Part shown: piece after piece, positions 25,646 through 34,349 of the stretch
Layout: every line of letters starts with the position of its first letter
How positions within the stretch are numbered: the stretch's first letter is position 1
NCBI RefSeq assembly: GCF_023823125.1
Contig: NZ_CP090949.1
Coordinates: 3,000,001 to 3,064,000 of the forward strand
Length of the DNA: 64,000 nucleotides
Reading direction: 5' to 3'
DNA from: Erythrobacter aurantius
GTDB taxonomy: Bacteria > Pseudomonadota > Alphaproteobacteria > Sphingomonadales > Sphingomonadaceae
Notes under the pieces: generated by a model
The model's input: the letters and a program-made list of their open reading frames with translations, nothing else
Databases searched by the model: none
What the model was told of the DNA's origin: nothing
Translations under genes and position numbers: made by a program

Positions 25646-26808
25646 CAGCCCGCTCCTACCCGCGGCATGCCCAGCAGACGCTCGGCCGTGATATTGCGCT
25701 GAATCTCGTTCGAACCGGCATAGATCGGCCCCGAAAGCGAGAAGATGTAGCCTTCAAGCCAGTCATTGGCGGAGCCGTCGGCAAACTGCTGCAATTCCGC
25801 TGCCGCGCCCAGCAGGTGCATCGCGGTGCGGTGCATCGCGCGATCGAGTTCCGACCAGAAAATCTTGTTCAGGCTGGCTTCGGCCCCGATGCTGCCGCCC
25901 GCCATGATCTTCGCGGCGACGGCATAGGTGTTGTAGGCATAGGCCTGGCTTTCCATCCACGCCTTTGCCACCGCCTCGCGCGCCGAAGGAGCCGCATTGT
26001 GTTCATGCTTTCGGAACAGCTCCACCAGCCGCTTTGCCGCTGCCTGGAAACGGCCGGGTGAGCGCAGCATCAGACCGCGCTCGAACCCGGCGGTCGCCAT
26101 GGCGACCTTCCAGCCTTCCCCCTCTCCCGCAAGGCGGTTTTCGACTGGAACGCGAACTTCATCGAAGAACAGCTCGGCGAAACCCGGATTGCCGTGGAGT
26201 TGCCGGATCGGGCGACGGGTGACGCCGGGCGCATTGAGATCGAACAGGATGAAGGACAGCCCCTTGTGGCGCTGGCTGCCTTCTTCGGTCCGGAACAGGC
26301 CGAAACCCCAATCGGCAAAACTCGCCCTGCTCGACCAGGTTTTTTGACCATTGATGACGTAATGATCCCCGTCGCGGTAAGCGGTGGTCTTGATCGCCGC
26401 CATGTCGCTGCCAGCGCCCGGTTCGGACCATGCCTGAGCCCAGATTTTCTCGCCTGCGGCCATCGGCGTCAGGAAGCGCGCCTTTTGTTCTTCGGTCCCG
26501 TATTCCATGATCGTGGGTCCGAGCAGGAAGATGCCGTTCTGGTTCACCCTGAGCGGTGCGCCCGCGCCCCAGTATTCCTCTTCAAAGATCAGCCATTCGA
26601 TCAGATCGAGCCCACGCCCACCATAGCTGGTGGGCCATGTCACCATGCCCCAATTGCCTTGCGCCAGCTTGCGTTCCCATTCGACGTGCTGGTGGAATCC
26701 TTCCTCGCCTTCGAGCGTGAGAAGCGGCTTTTCCGGCAGGTTCGAAGCAAGCCATTCGCGCACTTCAGCACGGAAAGCCTGCTGCCGGGGGGTGTATTGC
26801 AGCTGCAT
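25645..26808 (-). CDS. fadE31: FadE31-type acyl-CoA dehydrogenase
   Basis: A 387-residue acyl-CoA dehydrogenase: QAFRAEVREWLASNLP, FEEEYWGAGAPLRVNQNGIFLLGPTI, AQAWSEPGAGSDMAAI, GQKTWSSRASFADWGFGLFRTE, and RNITAERLLGMPR at the end. The WSSRA-FAD-GFGLFR segment and GAP-R-N-NG pattern are those of mycobacterial FadE31, an HIP-pathway enzyme. The start at 26808 is two bases from the preceding crotonase stop. An upstream extension of the reading frame overlaps that gene and was rejected. Confidence 0.82.
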   Translation of the reverse strand: MQLQYTPRQQAFRAEVREWLASNLPEKPLLTLEGEEGFHQHVEWERKLAQGNWGMVTWPTSYGGRGLDLIEWLIFEEEYWGAGAPLRVNQNGIFLLGPTIMEYGTEEQKARFLTPMAAGEKIWAQAWSEPGAGSDMAAIKTTAYRDGDHYVINGQKTWSSRASFADWGFGLFRTEEGSQRHKGLSFILFDLNAPGVTRRPIRQLHGNPGFAELFFDEVRVPVENRLAGEGEGWKVAMATAGFERGLMLRSPGRFQAAAKRLVELFRKHEHNAAPSAREAVAKAWMESQAYAYNTYAVAAKIMAGGSIGAEASLNKIFWSELDRAMHRTAMHLLGAAAELQQFADGSANDWLEGYIFSLSGPIYAGSNEIQRNITAERLLGMPRVGAG

Positions 26809-26810
26809 GA

Positions 26811-27560
26811 TCAGAACTCTGCGGCTTTTCCGGTCTTCACGAATTCGTCGCGCGATTTCTGGCTGTCTTCGTGCATGTACATTTCGAGCGTGAAGCCCTG
26901 TTCCCAGCGATAGCCGCGATCGACATCGCGCGCTTCGAGGCCGTTCAACGCTTCCTTGGCGATCACCAGCGCCTTGCGGCTCTTCGACGCGATCACGGCG
27001 CAGAAAGCCCTCGCCTCGGCCTCCAGATCGGCGCGCGGCACCACTTTTTCGACCGCGCCCAGACGGTGCGCTTCGGCTGCCGGGATATTGCCTCCGGTGA
27101 AGAAAGCGGCGCGCACCTTGTGCAGCGGAAGCATCCGAGAAAGGTGGCTGGCCCCGCCCATCGCGCCGCGATCCACCTCGGGAAGCGAGAAATAGGCATC
27201 GTCGGCAGCGATGATCGTGTCCGCCGCTCCGCAAATGCCGATGCCGCCCCCGATCACGAATTTGTGCGCGGCCACCACCACCGGAATCTCGGCATCGCGG
27301 ATCGCCTTGAACGTCAGGTAATTGCCGCGATTGAGCACTGTGATGCGTTCGGGATGCGCCTGCATCTCCTTGATATCGACGCCACCGCAAAACCCCTTGC
27401 CCTCGGCCCGGATCAGCACGCAGTTGACTTCCGGATTGCGCGCCGCGGCGGTCACGATGTCGGGAATCGACATCCAGGTTTCGCTGTCGAAGGCGTTGAC
27501 CGGCGGCACGTCGAAGACGATTTCCGCGATGCGATCCTTGATGTGGGTTTCAATGCCCAT
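26811..27560 (-). CDS. echA20: EchA20-type crotonase, ring D hydrolase
   Basis: A 249-residue crotonase. CGGVDIKEMQ, AHKFVIGGGIGICGAADTIIA, SLPEVDRGAMGGASHLSRMLP and YRWEQGFTLEMYM follow mycobacterial EchA20, which hydrolytically opens steroid ring D of the bicyclic HIEC-CoA rather than hydrating a double bond. The oxyanion hole is formed by GVDI and IGGGIG. It overlaps IpdC by one base and lies three genes from IpdAB, the hydrolase of the next ring, supporting the role. Confidence 0.83.
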   Translation of the reverse strand: MGIETHIKDRIAEIVFDVPPVNAFDSETWMSIPDIVTAAARNPEVNCVLIRAEGKGFCGGVDIKEMQAHPERITVLNRGNYLTFKAIRDAEIPVVVAAHKFVIGGGIGICGAADTIIAADDAYFSLPEVDRGAMGGASHLSRMLPLHKVRAAFFTGGNIPAAEAHRLGAVEKVVPRADLEAEARAFCAVIASKSRKALVIAKEALNGLEARDVDRGYRWEQGFTLEMYMHEDSQKSRDEFVKTGKAAEF

Positions 27561-28657
27561 CAGGCGGCTCCCTTCAATTGCGGTGTTACGGTCGAAAGCG
27601 CGGCAATTCGCTCAAGCGCTTCGGCTTCGATCCGCGCCAGCAGTTCGGTGCAGGACGGCAGATCGTCGAGCCTTCCGGCGACCTGACCCGAAGCCATCAG
27701 CCCGCCGATCGCATCGCCATCGACCACCGCCTTTTGCAGCAATGTGGGCGCGGCGGCGGCGAGCATCGCTTCGGGCAGCGACATTTCTCCATGGCTGGTC
27801 ATGCCGCGCGCGGCGGCGAGCAATTCGCCCCAGCTGGCACCTGTTTCGTGTTTCATCGCCATCGCCGCGAGCAGCCCGCGCCGCCACCGGGCAAAGCTGC
27901 CGCCAGCCTCGATCCGGTCGAGCATGGCGTTGCGGATCATGCGCTGCGGAATGCCGTCGATCTTGGAGGTGACGAAAATGTCCTGCGTGCCTGCCCGCGT
28001 GTAGGCGTCCTTGACCTGCTGCGGGACCGGGCTGTCGCTGGTCATCATGAAGCGCGATCCCATCGCGATCCCGCTTGCGCCATAGGCCAGCGCCGCCGCC
28101 AGTCCGCGCCCGTCGGCAAAGCCGCCCGCCGCCGCTACCGGCACGTCAACAGCATCGAGCACTTGCGGCAACAGGATCGTGGTTGCGACCGATCCGGTGT
28201 GACCGCCGCCTTCGCCGCCCTGGATCGTGATCGCCTGACAACCCAGCGCGACCATCTTCTGCGCGTGCTTTACCGCGCCGACGGTAGGAATGCAGATGAT
28301 CCCCGCGCTGCGAAATTTGCCGATCATCTCGGCATCGGGACCGCGCCCGAAACTCACCGCGCGCACCCGGTCGGCATTGGCAAGGATGATCTCGACGATA
28401 TCCTTGGCACCCGGCTGGAAGCTATGGAAGTTCACCCCGAAATTGTGCGGGGTCATGCCCTTAAGCTCGTCAATCGCTGCCGCCAGTTCGGCAGGTTTCA
28501 TCACCGCGCCTGCAAGAAAGCCGAAAGCGCCTGCGTTGCTGCTTGCCGCGACCAGCCGAGGGGTCGCGATCCAGCCCATCGCGGTCTGTATCACCGGCAG
28601 GCGGCAACCGAGCATCTCGGTCAGCGGTGTGGAAAGGGAGGCGCGCGGATCAGCCAC
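27560..28657 (-). CDS. ipdC: IpdC-type nitronate monooxygenase-family flavoprotein
   Basis: A 365-residue TIM-barrel flavoprotein: LPVIQTAMGWIATPRLVAASSNAGAFGFLA, QGGEGGGHTG and AAGGFADGRGLAAALAYGASGIAMGSRF (FMN phosphate loop). The family is annotated nitronate monooxygenase. In steroid clusters the IpdC subgroup performs a redox step on the bicyclic CoA thioester before ring D opening. The QTAMGWIA and N-terminal LTEMLGCRLP blocks resemble IpdC. It lies between the two crotonase genes and close to ipdAB, as expected. Confidence 0.8.
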   Translation of the reverse strand: MADPRASLSTPLTEMLGCRLPVIQTAMGWIATPRLVAASSNAGAFGFLAGAVMKPAELAAAIDELKGMTPHNFGVNFHSFQPGAKDIVEIILANADRVRAVSFGRGPDAEMIGKFRSAGIICIPTVGAVKHAQKMVALGCQAITIQGGEGGGHTGSVATTILLPQVLDAVDVPVAAAGGFADGRGLAAALAYGASGIAMGSRFMMTSDSPVPQQVKDAYTRAGTQDIFVTSKIDGIPQRMIRNAMLDRIEAGGSFARWRRGLLAAMAMKHETGASWGELLAAARGMTSHGEMSLPEAMLAAAAPTLLQKAVVDGDAIGGLMASGQVAGRLDDLPSCTELLARIEAEALERIAALSTVTPQLKGAA

Positions 28658-28660
28658 AGG

Positions 28661-29578
28661 TCAATCCTGCTGTCCTTGCGACTTCTGGGCCTCTTGCGCC
28701 TTGTTCTTTTCGGCCATCTTCTTGCCGTCGAACCCGGCGATGTAATCGCCCTTGATCAACTGGTTGTTGGCATGTGCGAAGTGGTGATAGCCAAAGCTCG
28801 CATCGATCCCGGCTTCCTTGCCTGCCAGCGTTTCCATGTGATTGCACGCCTGCTTGGCAAGCTGCATGGCAAGACGCGGCTGCTCCACCAGACGCGCGGT
28901 GACCTTGGCCACTTCGTCCGCCAGCTGATCTCGCGGAACCACCCGGTTGACCATGCCCATCTGATAGGCGCGTTCGGCGCTCATGCGTTCGCCCAGCAGC
29001 AGGAATTCCTTGGCGATGCGGGGATTGAGCTCGTGGCAATGCGCGAAATATTCGACGCCCGGAAAGCCCATTTGCAGCACCGGATCCTGGAAGAAGGCAT
29101 CATCCGACGCGATGATCAGATCGCACACCCATGCCAGCATCAGCCCGCCCGCGATGCAGGCGCCATGCACCTGCGCGATCGTCGGCTTGGGAATGGCGCG
29201 CCAACGCTTGCACATGCCCAGATAGACTTCCTGTTCGCGGATATAGGCCTTTTCAGCCCCGCCCTTGTTGGCGTGATCGTACCACATCAGGCGGCGTTCG
29301 AAGCTGGAGTGGAAATCGCGCCCAGGACTGCCGATGTCGTGCCCGGCGGTGAAATGCTTGGCATCCGATTTGAGCACGATGCACTTCACATCGTCATCAT
29401 CGACCGCGCGCTGGAACGCATCGTCCAGCGCGTAGGTCATCTGACTGTTCTGGACGTTGTGAAAGGCCGGACGGTTCAGCGTCACATAGGCCACACCGTC
29501 CTTCACCGCGTACAGGATCGGCTCGTCGGTTTCATAAACGGGCGGTTCGTCAACCTTGGGAACGATGGCGTCGCTCAT
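28661..29578 (-). CDS. Enoyl-CoA hydratase/isomerase (crotonase) family protein
   Basis: A 305-residue crotonase, longer than EchA20. The core has VTLNRPAFHNVQNSQMTYAL, HFTAGHDIGSPGRDF and QVHGACIAGGLMLAWVCDLIIASDDAFFQDP, followed by a Lys/Gln-rich tail (about residues 285-305). The oxyanion elements TAGHDI and CIAGGL are present. It sits between ipdB and ipdC, four bases overlapping the former, so it probably acts on a HIP-derived CoA ester, for example hydrating the FadE product. Mycobacterial clusters carry several crotonases and no direct equivalent was recognised. Confidence 0.78.
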   Translation of the reverse strand: MSDAIVPKVDEPPVYETDEPILYAVKDGVAYVTLNRPAFHNVQNSQMTYALDDAFQRAVDDDDVKCIVLKSDAKHFTAGHDIGSPGRDFHSSFERRLMWYDHANKGGAEKAYIREQEVYLGMCKRWRAIPKPTIAQVHGACIAGGLMLAWVCDLIIASDDAFFQDPVLQMGFPGVEYFAHCHELNPRIAKEFLLLGERMSAERAYQMGMVNRVVPRDQLADEVAKVTARLVEQPRLAMQLAKQACNHMETLAGKEAGIDASFGYHHFAHANNQLIKGDYIAGFDGKKMAEKNKAQEAQKSQGQQD

Positions 29579-30375
29579 GCGGCTTCTCCCTCTTTGCTCC
29601 GCCGCGCCGGCGGATTGTCCGCCAGCACCTTGTGGCGAATTCCATGCGGATCGAGTCCCGCGATGATTTCAAGCTGCTGGTCTGTCGGCAGCGGAGTTTC
29701 GCCTTCCGCCGCGTCGATCAGTTCAAATCCGGTGTTGTCTTGCACCTCGGCAAAGGTCACGCCGGGGTGGAGCGAGATGACGCGGATGGCGTTGTCCGCC
29801 CCGCCGAAATCCATCACGCACAGATTGGTGATGATCCGCTTCAGTTCGAGCCCGGAATAGTTGCCGCCCGCGATCCGCCGTGCGGGGTTGTAGCCCGGCG
29901 AGGACACCCGATCGACTTCGCCATCGACGAACACGCGGGTCGAATGCACCGGGATGAACATCGAATTGGGGTGGTAGATGCCGTTGCCCGGAAACCCGCG
30001 CGCGCCCAGCATCTGCACCTTGGGCTGTTCATGCGTGCCACCCAGCGCGGAAAGGTTGGTCTGGCCGAAACGGTCGATCTGCGTCGGCGTAACCATCGCG
30101 TGACGCCGCCCGGTCCACACCGCGCTGTCGAAAAAGCGCGAGAACGGGAGGTAGCCCGCCGCCTTGCGATCATCATAGCCGCGCGGCCCGATCGGCACCG
30201 GCTGTTCGACCAGATAGGCCTCGCCATCGGTCATCATCAGTCCGGGGCTGTGCGTCATCTTCGCCAACCCCACGCCAAGACGCGGAACCGGACCGATGCC
30301 GGTGCCGATAATCTCGCGATCGGTGCGGAAAGCCTCGGCGACCGCCGCGATGCAAAGTTCTGCCAAAGTTGCCAT
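29575..30375 (-). CDS. ipdB: IpdB, beta subunit of ring-opening CoA-ester hydrolase
   Basis: A 266-residue class-I CoA-transferase-fold protein: MATLAELCIAAVAEAFR, TGIGPVPRLGVGLAKMTHSPGLMMTDGEAYLVE, and a C-terminal domain with GGADNAIRVISLHPGVTFAEVQDNTGFELI. With IpdA it forms IpdAB, which hydrolytically opens the last steroid ring (C ring, COCHEA-CoA) to 4-methyl-5-oxo-octanedioyl-CoA rather than transferring CoA. Start and preceding stop overlap by one base, giving tight coupling of the two subunits. Assignment rests on order and sequence resemblance to mycobacterial IpdB. Confidence 0.85.
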   Translation of the reverse strand: MATLAELCIAAVAEAFRTDREIIGTGIGPVPRLGVGLAKMTHSPGLMMTDGEAYLVEQPVPIGPRGYDDRKAAGYLPFSRFFDSAVWTGRRHAMVTPTQIDRFGQTNLSALGGTHEQPKVQMLGARGFPGNGIYHPNSMFIPVHSTRVFVDGEVDRVSSPGYNPARRIAGGNYSGLELKRIITNLCVMDFGGADNAIRVISLHPGVTFAEVQDNTGFELIDAAEGETPLPTDQQLEIIAGLDPHGIRHKVLADNPPARRSKEGEAA

Positions 30376-31256
30376 CAGTAAATCGCCAGCGGGACATTCA
30401 TCACCGCCTCCTCTCCGCCGACCGAGGCCAGATAGGCCGCCTCGTCGGCGCCAGTGAATTGATCGGCGACCGCGCTCCATTCACCCGGCTCCTTCGCCGC
30501 GCCCGAATAGGCCTTCAATGCTTTCATGTCGGGACCGTAGAGCGGCGGCATCGAAGTCGGGTGCGCCCCGCCCCGCGCCTCTGTCACCCCGGTGATGAAG
30601 CAGCGTTCGACGATGTTTGCCCTGGCGTCTTCGGGATGCGCGTCCTCCATCGCCGGGACCATCTCTTCGCAGCTGACGAAGCATTCGTCGGCAGCCTTGG
30701 CGAACCATTCGTCGTAATAGGTATCCGGCCCCAAGGCCTGCACATTGCCGCGGTGATCGCAGCGATGGACATGGATGATCGCCGCATCGAGCTTCAGCGC
30801 GGGCATCGCCACCAGCGTTTCCCCGTCCGCATAGGGCGACTGGACCGTCTTGAGCCCGCCCAGCTCGATCAAATCCGTGCCAAGCCCGACCCGCGTGGGC
30901 AGAAACGGCAGACCGAATGCCGCCGCCTTCAGCCCCCACTGGAACATGCCTTCGTCGAGTTCGAGCACCTCGATCTCGCCCGCCTCGCGGGCTTTGCGGA
31001 ACCATGCCTCAAGCGGGATCGCGTCGAGCGAGACGAAGGCGAAGACAACCTTCTTCACCTTGCCCGCCGCGCACAGCATCCCGACATCCGGGCCGCCATA
31101 GGAAACGACGGTCAGATCAGTGAGATCGGAACGCAGGATTTCGCGCACCAGCGCCATCGGCTTGCGCCGCGGGCCCCAGCCGCCAATGCCCAGCGTCATT
31201 CCGCTGCGCAGCCGGCCGACGATTTCGGCTGGCGTCATTCGCTTGTCGAGCGTCAT
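30375..31256 (-). CDS. ipdA: IpdA, alpha subunit of ring-opening CoA-ester hydrolase
   Basis: A 293-residue CoA-transferase-fold protein. LRSGMTLGIGGWGPRRKPMALVREILRSDLTDLTVVSYGGPDVGMLCAAGKVKKV is nearly the mycobacterial IpdA N-terminus. The motif DEGM at 101-104 lies where IpdA has its catalytic Glu. AMPALKLDAAIIHVHRCDHRGN and GGAHPTSMPP follow. IpdAB cleaves the final carbocycle of the steroid. It overlaps hsaC by four bases and ipdB by one. Confidence 0.87.
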   Translation of the reverse strand: MTLDKRMTPAEIVGRLRSGMTLGIGGWGPRRKPMALVREILRSDLTDLTVVSYGGPDVGMLCAAGKVKKVVFAFVSLDAIPLEAWFRKAREAGEIEVLELDEGMFQWGLKAAAFGLPFLPTRVGLGTDLIELGGLKTVQSPYADGETLVAMPALKLDAAIIHVHRCDHRGNVQALGPDTYYDEWFAKAADECFVSCEEMVPAMEDAHPEDARANIVERCFITGVTEARGGAHPTSMPPLYGPDMKALKAYSGAAKEPGEWSAVADQFTGADEAAYLASVGGEEAVMNVPLAIY

Positions 31257-32197
31257 TCGGCGGCCTCCGCGCGCGCTGCCTCATTGGCGGCGGCTTCTTC
31301 CATCGCCTTTTGCCAGGCCCAGACATGGCCCCATTCGCTGATGGTCTTGTGCGCCGTCGTTTCCCAATTGGCGGGGTCAATCACCAGCCCGTCGCAGCCC
31401 ACTTCGAGATCGAAGCCCGAAGGCGTCTGCATGTAGAAGCTGGTCATCTCGTCATTGGTGTGCCGGCCCAGCGTCGCGCTTTCCGGTACTCCGGCCAGCC
31501 GCATCCGGTCATAACATTTGCCGACATCCATCATGTCGCGCATTTCGAGCATCAGATGGATGCAGCCGGTCGGCGCAGCCGGGCCTTCACCCAGCGCGAG
31601 CGAGTGGTGACGGCCGTTATCGGCATGCATGAACGCGAAATGCATCGGCGGACCGTCAGGCCCCATCAGGTGGAAGACCGGCAGATCGGTGTCGTGAAAG
31701 CCGACGGTGTCGCGGTAGAACGCGTGGGTCGCAGGAAAATCGGGTGCGGAAAACACGGCGTGCCCCATCCCCATTTCTCCGGTCACAAATCCCGAAACGC
31801 CCTGAGGTGACACGAATTCGACTTCGTCACGCGCCGTGCCGACGAAGAATTCCAGACCGTTGCCAGCCGGATCGCTGGTGCGGAAATAGGCATCGACATG
31901 GCGCGCGGCAGCCTGAGCATCGTCACCCCACATGATGGCGCGCCCTGCAGCCTCGACCCGGGCAGCAAGCGCATCGAGCGCCTCGCGCGTGTCGATCTCG
32001 TAAGCCGCCGCAGCCAGCCGCTCCGCGCCCGCCTGTTCGATCCGGAACCGGAAAGGCCGATCATCGATGCGGTAATGATCCGCACCGTCGGCTGCATTTT
32101 CCGCGACCATGACCCCTGCGACATTGGTCAGGAATTCCCGCCATTCGACCGGCTTTGCCGTCTCGATGACCACATAGCCGAGTTCCCTGATAGCCAT
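31253..32197 (-). CDS. hsaC: HsaC-type extradiol (meta-cleavage) dioxygenase
   Basis: A 314-residue two-module VOC-fold dioxygenase. Iron ligands are His146 (GMGHAVF), His214 (CIHLMLE) and Glu265 (FDLEVGC), almost the numbering of mycobacterial HsaC (145, 215, 266). His198 and Tyr255 are in the usual second shell. HsaC cleaves the catecholic A ring of 3,4-DHSA beside the hydroxylated carbons. The C-terminus is extended by an Ala/Glu-rich tail. It lies in the HIP operon rather than with hsaA and hsaD, which are divergent. Confidence 0.87.
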   Translation of the reverse strand: MAIRELGYVVIETAKPVEWREFLTNVAGVMVAENAADGADHYRIDDRPFRFRIEQAGAERLAAAAYEIDTREALDALAARVEAAGRAIMWGDDAQAAARHVDAYFRTSDPAGNGLEFFVGTARDEVEFVSPQGVSGFVTGEMGMGHAVFSAPDFPATHAFYRDTVGFHDTDLPVFHLMGPDGPPMHFAFMHADNGRHHSLALGEGPAAPTGCIHLMLEMRDMMDVGKCYDRMRLAGVPESATLGRHTNDEMTSFYMQTPSGFDLEVGCDGLVIDPANWETTAHKTISEWGHVWAWQKAMEEAAANEAARAEAAE

Positions 32198-32201
32198 GAC
32201 G

Positions 32202-32957
32202 CTACCCTCCCTTCACAATATCGAGAAACAGGGGCCGTTCGCCGCCCCCATCAACGTTGAGCCATGCGCCCGACACATATTCGGATGCGTCCGACACCAG
32301 ATAAAGAACCGCGCGCGCAACATCGTCACCGGTCGCCATGCGCCCCAGCGGCAAGGACTGACCGACCTTGGCCCGCGTCGCTTCGCTGCCATAGGTATCC
32401 GCCGAGGTCTCGGTTTCAGCCAGGCCGACGATAATCGCGTTCACGCGGATGGATTTCGGCCCCCATTCCTGCGCAAGGCTCTTTGTCAGACTCAACAGCC
32501 CAGCCTTGGCCGCGCCATAGATCGAAGTGCCGGGCGACGGGCGAATGCCGGAAACGCTGGCGATGTTCACGATTGCCGCACCCGGCGACTTTTCCAGAAG
32601 GGGAAAGGCCGCGCGCGACAGGTAATAGGGCGCGAGCAGGTTCAGACGTGTAATCGCCTCGGCAAACCTCGGGCTGGCCGTGGCCGCATCGCTCGGCGGA
32701 GATCCGCCTGCATTGTTGACGATGATGTCGAGCCGCCCGTGGCGGGCAGCCACCGTTTCGACAAATTCCGCAACGGCATCGGGATCGCGCACGTCAAGCG
32801 CGGCGAATTCAACCCCTTCGGGCAGGCTTTCCGGCTCGCTACGGGCGCAGGCGATGACGACGCAACCCTGCTGCGCCAGCGCCGTGCTGATCGCACGACC
32901 CAACCCGCGGGTCCCCCCGGTGACAATCGCCACACGTCCGGCAAGGCCGAAATCCAA
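32202..32957 (-). CDS. SDR family oxidoreductase, first gene of the HIP operon
   Basis: A 251-residue classical SDR: AIVTGGTRGLGRAI (cofactor loop), LDIIVNNAGG, NIASVSGIRPSPGTSIYGAAKAGLLSLT (Ser-Tyr-Lys) and a C-terminal GAWLNVDGGGERPLF. The family interconverts alcohols and ketones with NAD(P). As promoter-proximal gene of the 17-gene operon it may be a hydroxysteroid dehydrogenase or a CoA-thioester dehydrogenase of the HIP branch. It is four bases from hsaC. The substrate cannot be read from the sequence. Confidence 0.78.
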   Translation of the reverse strand: MDFGLAGRVAIVTGGTRGLGRAISTALAQQGCVVIACARSEPESLPEGVEFAALDVRDPDAVAEFVETVAARHGRLDIIVNNAGGSPPSDAATASPRFAEAITRLNLLAPYYLSRAAFPLLEKSPGAAIVNIASVSGIRPSPGTSIYGAAKAGLLSLTKSLAQEWGPKSIRVNAIIVGLAETETSADTYGSEATRAKVGQSLPLGRMATGDDVARAVLYLVSDASEYVSGAWLNVDGGGERPLFLDIVKGG

Positions 32958-33047
32958 ATTACCCTCCCACTTAAGTCCCGTGAATCAGTCGATTCAATGG
33001 CTCGGAAATTTCCCTATCTAAAATCAGATTGCTTTTCAATTGACGAT

Positions 33048-33080
33048 TTGCGTATTTTTTTGCATTAAGTTTTACGAATT
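33048..33080. promoter_or_regulatory. Steroid-regulon dyad, copy 2 (hsaA / HIP operon divergent promoter)
   Basis: TTGCGTA (33048) and TTTTACGAATT (33070) start 22 bp apart, in the 165-bp divergent region between the 17-gene leftward operon and hsaA. The right half is 42 bp upstream of the hsaA start. No copy in the opposite orientation exists in this region, so one site probably serves both operons. Confidence 0.65.
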
Positions 33081-33122
33081 TGAAGAAGCAGTCGAATCGC
33101 GGCTGGTTGAGGAGGATGGAAG

Positions 33123-34337
33123 ATGGCAACGGTTGCGCAGATGCATGGTCAGGCAGGTGACACGCCCACGCATGAGGAACTCGTCAAGCGCGCACGCGCG
33201 ATGATCCCGACGCTGAAATCGCGGGCAAAGCAATGCATCGCCGATCGCAACGTGCCGGCTGAAACCATCGCCGAGTTCAAGGAGGCGGGTTTCTTCAAGA
33301 TCCTGCAGCCCAAGAAGTTTGGCGGGTATGAAATGCACCCCAATGTCTTCTTCGACGTGCAGAAGCTTCTCGCCGAAGGCTGCATGTCGACCGGCTGGAT
33401 GTTCGGCGTGGTCGGCTGCCACCCTTACGAACTGGCCCTGTTCGACGAACAGGCGCAGCTTGAGGTGTGGGGTAGCGATACGGACGTCATCGTTTCCTCG
33501 ACCTATCAGCCCGTGGGCAAGGTGGAGCGCACCGAAGGCGGCTTCTACCTTTCGGGCCACTGGGGCTTTTCTACCGGCTCGGTGCATTGCGACTGGGTGC
33601 TGCTGGGTGCGCTGGTTCCGCCCGAGGAAGAAGGCGGCATGCCCGACATGCGCACTTTCCTGCTCCCGCGTGCCGACTACACCATCGACGAAGACGAATG
33701 GCATGTGTTCGGGCTTCAGGGCACCGGCAGCCACGGCATCACCGTGAACCGGGCATTCGTCCCCGAATATCGCACGCACCGCGCGATTGACGGCTTCCTG
33801 TGCCAGAACCCCGGTCAGGCGGTGAACGAAGGGCCGCTTTTCACCCTTCCCTGGGCGCAGGTTTTCGTGCGTTCGGTCAGCACCGCCGCGTTCGGCGGGG
33901 CGCGCGCGGCCATCAACGCTGCGATGAAGATCATGGAAGATCGCATCTCCACCAACACCGGGAAGGCGTCGAAGGACGATCCCATGCTGCATGCCGCGAT
34001 TTCCGCTGCGCACGCACAGTCGCTGGAAATGGAGCTGACGCTGGAGCGGACTTTCGAAGACCTGCTGCAGATTGCCGAGCGCGGCGAAGCGATCCCGATG
34101 GAGAAGCGCGCTCTGTATGCATACCAGTCTTCCACCGTCGTGCGCCGCCTTGCGCGGCTGGTCGATGACATGGTCGAACTGCTTGGCGGCCGCGCAATCT
34201 ACATGACCAGCGAAATCATCCAGCCCTGGCTCGATCTGAAGGCGGCGCGCGCGCATGTCGCGAACGATCCGAACAACCGGACCAAGGATGTCGTCGGCAC
34301 CATGCTGGGCCAACCTCCCGTCTTCACCTTCATGTAA
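33123..34337 (+). CDS. hsaA: HsaA-type flavin-dependent monooxygenase, oxygenase component
   Basis: A 404-residue acyl-CoA-dehydrogenase-fold oxygenase: IAEFKEAGFFKILQPKKFGGYEM, GCMSTGWMFGVVGCHPYELALF, SGHWGFSTGSVHCDWVLLGA, VFGLQGTGSHGITV and LLGGRAIYMTSEIIQPWLDLKAARAH. With reduced flavin from HsaB it ortho-hydroxylates the phenolic A ring of 3-HSA to the catechol 3,4-DHSA. GAGGAGGATGG precedes the start. It heads the hsaADEGF operon. The length fits the family (about 394 residues). Confidence 0.87.
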   Translation: MATVAQMHGQAGDTPTHEELVKRARAMIPTLKSRAKQCIADRNVPAETIAEFKEAGFFKILQPKKFGGYEMHPNVFFDVQKLLAEGCMSTGWMFGVVGCHPYELALFDEQAQLEVWGSDTDVIVSSTYQPVGKVERTEGGFYLSGHWGFSTGSVHCDWVLLGALVPPEEEGGMPDMRTFLLPRADYTIDEDEWHVFGLQGTGSHGITVNRAFVPEYRTHRAIDGFLCQNPGQAVNEGPLFTLPWAQVFVRSVSTAAFGGARAAINAAMKIMEDRISTNTGKASKDDPMLHAAISAAHAQSLEMELTLERTFEDLLQIAERGEAIPMEKRALYAYQSSTVVRRLARLVDDMVELLGGRAIYMTSEIIQPWLDLKAARAHVANDPNNRTKDVVGTMLGQPPVFTFM

Positions 34338-34349
34338 CGGGAGGCGAGC

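Noticed and set aside
25645..27390. A longer start for the FadE31 gene reaching to 27390
   Set aside because: The extension is Arg-rich and lies wholly inside the EchA20 gene. The ATG at 26808 opens the conserved acyl-CoA dehydrogenase N-terminus.
27578..29860. A 760-codon open frame on the plus strand opposite ipdC and the crotonase gene
   Set aside because: The product is His/Arg-rich with no domain. It covers two well-supported minus-strand genes, so it is a codon-bias shadow.
29575..31256. A 3-oxoadipate or succinyl-CoA:3-ketoacid CoA-transferase
   Set aside because: The fold is shared, but the N-terminal blocks match IpdA and IpdB and the neighbours are all HIP-pathway genes.
31253..32197. 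Glyoxalase or bleomycin-resistance protein for the VOC-fold gene
   Set aside because: Two VOC modules, full length of 314 residues and the His146/His214/Glu265 iron set identify an extradiol dioxygenase.
33072..34313. A 413-codon minus-strand frame opposite hsaA
   Set aside because: No domain; it would also run through the promoter dyad region. hsaA is clearly coding.
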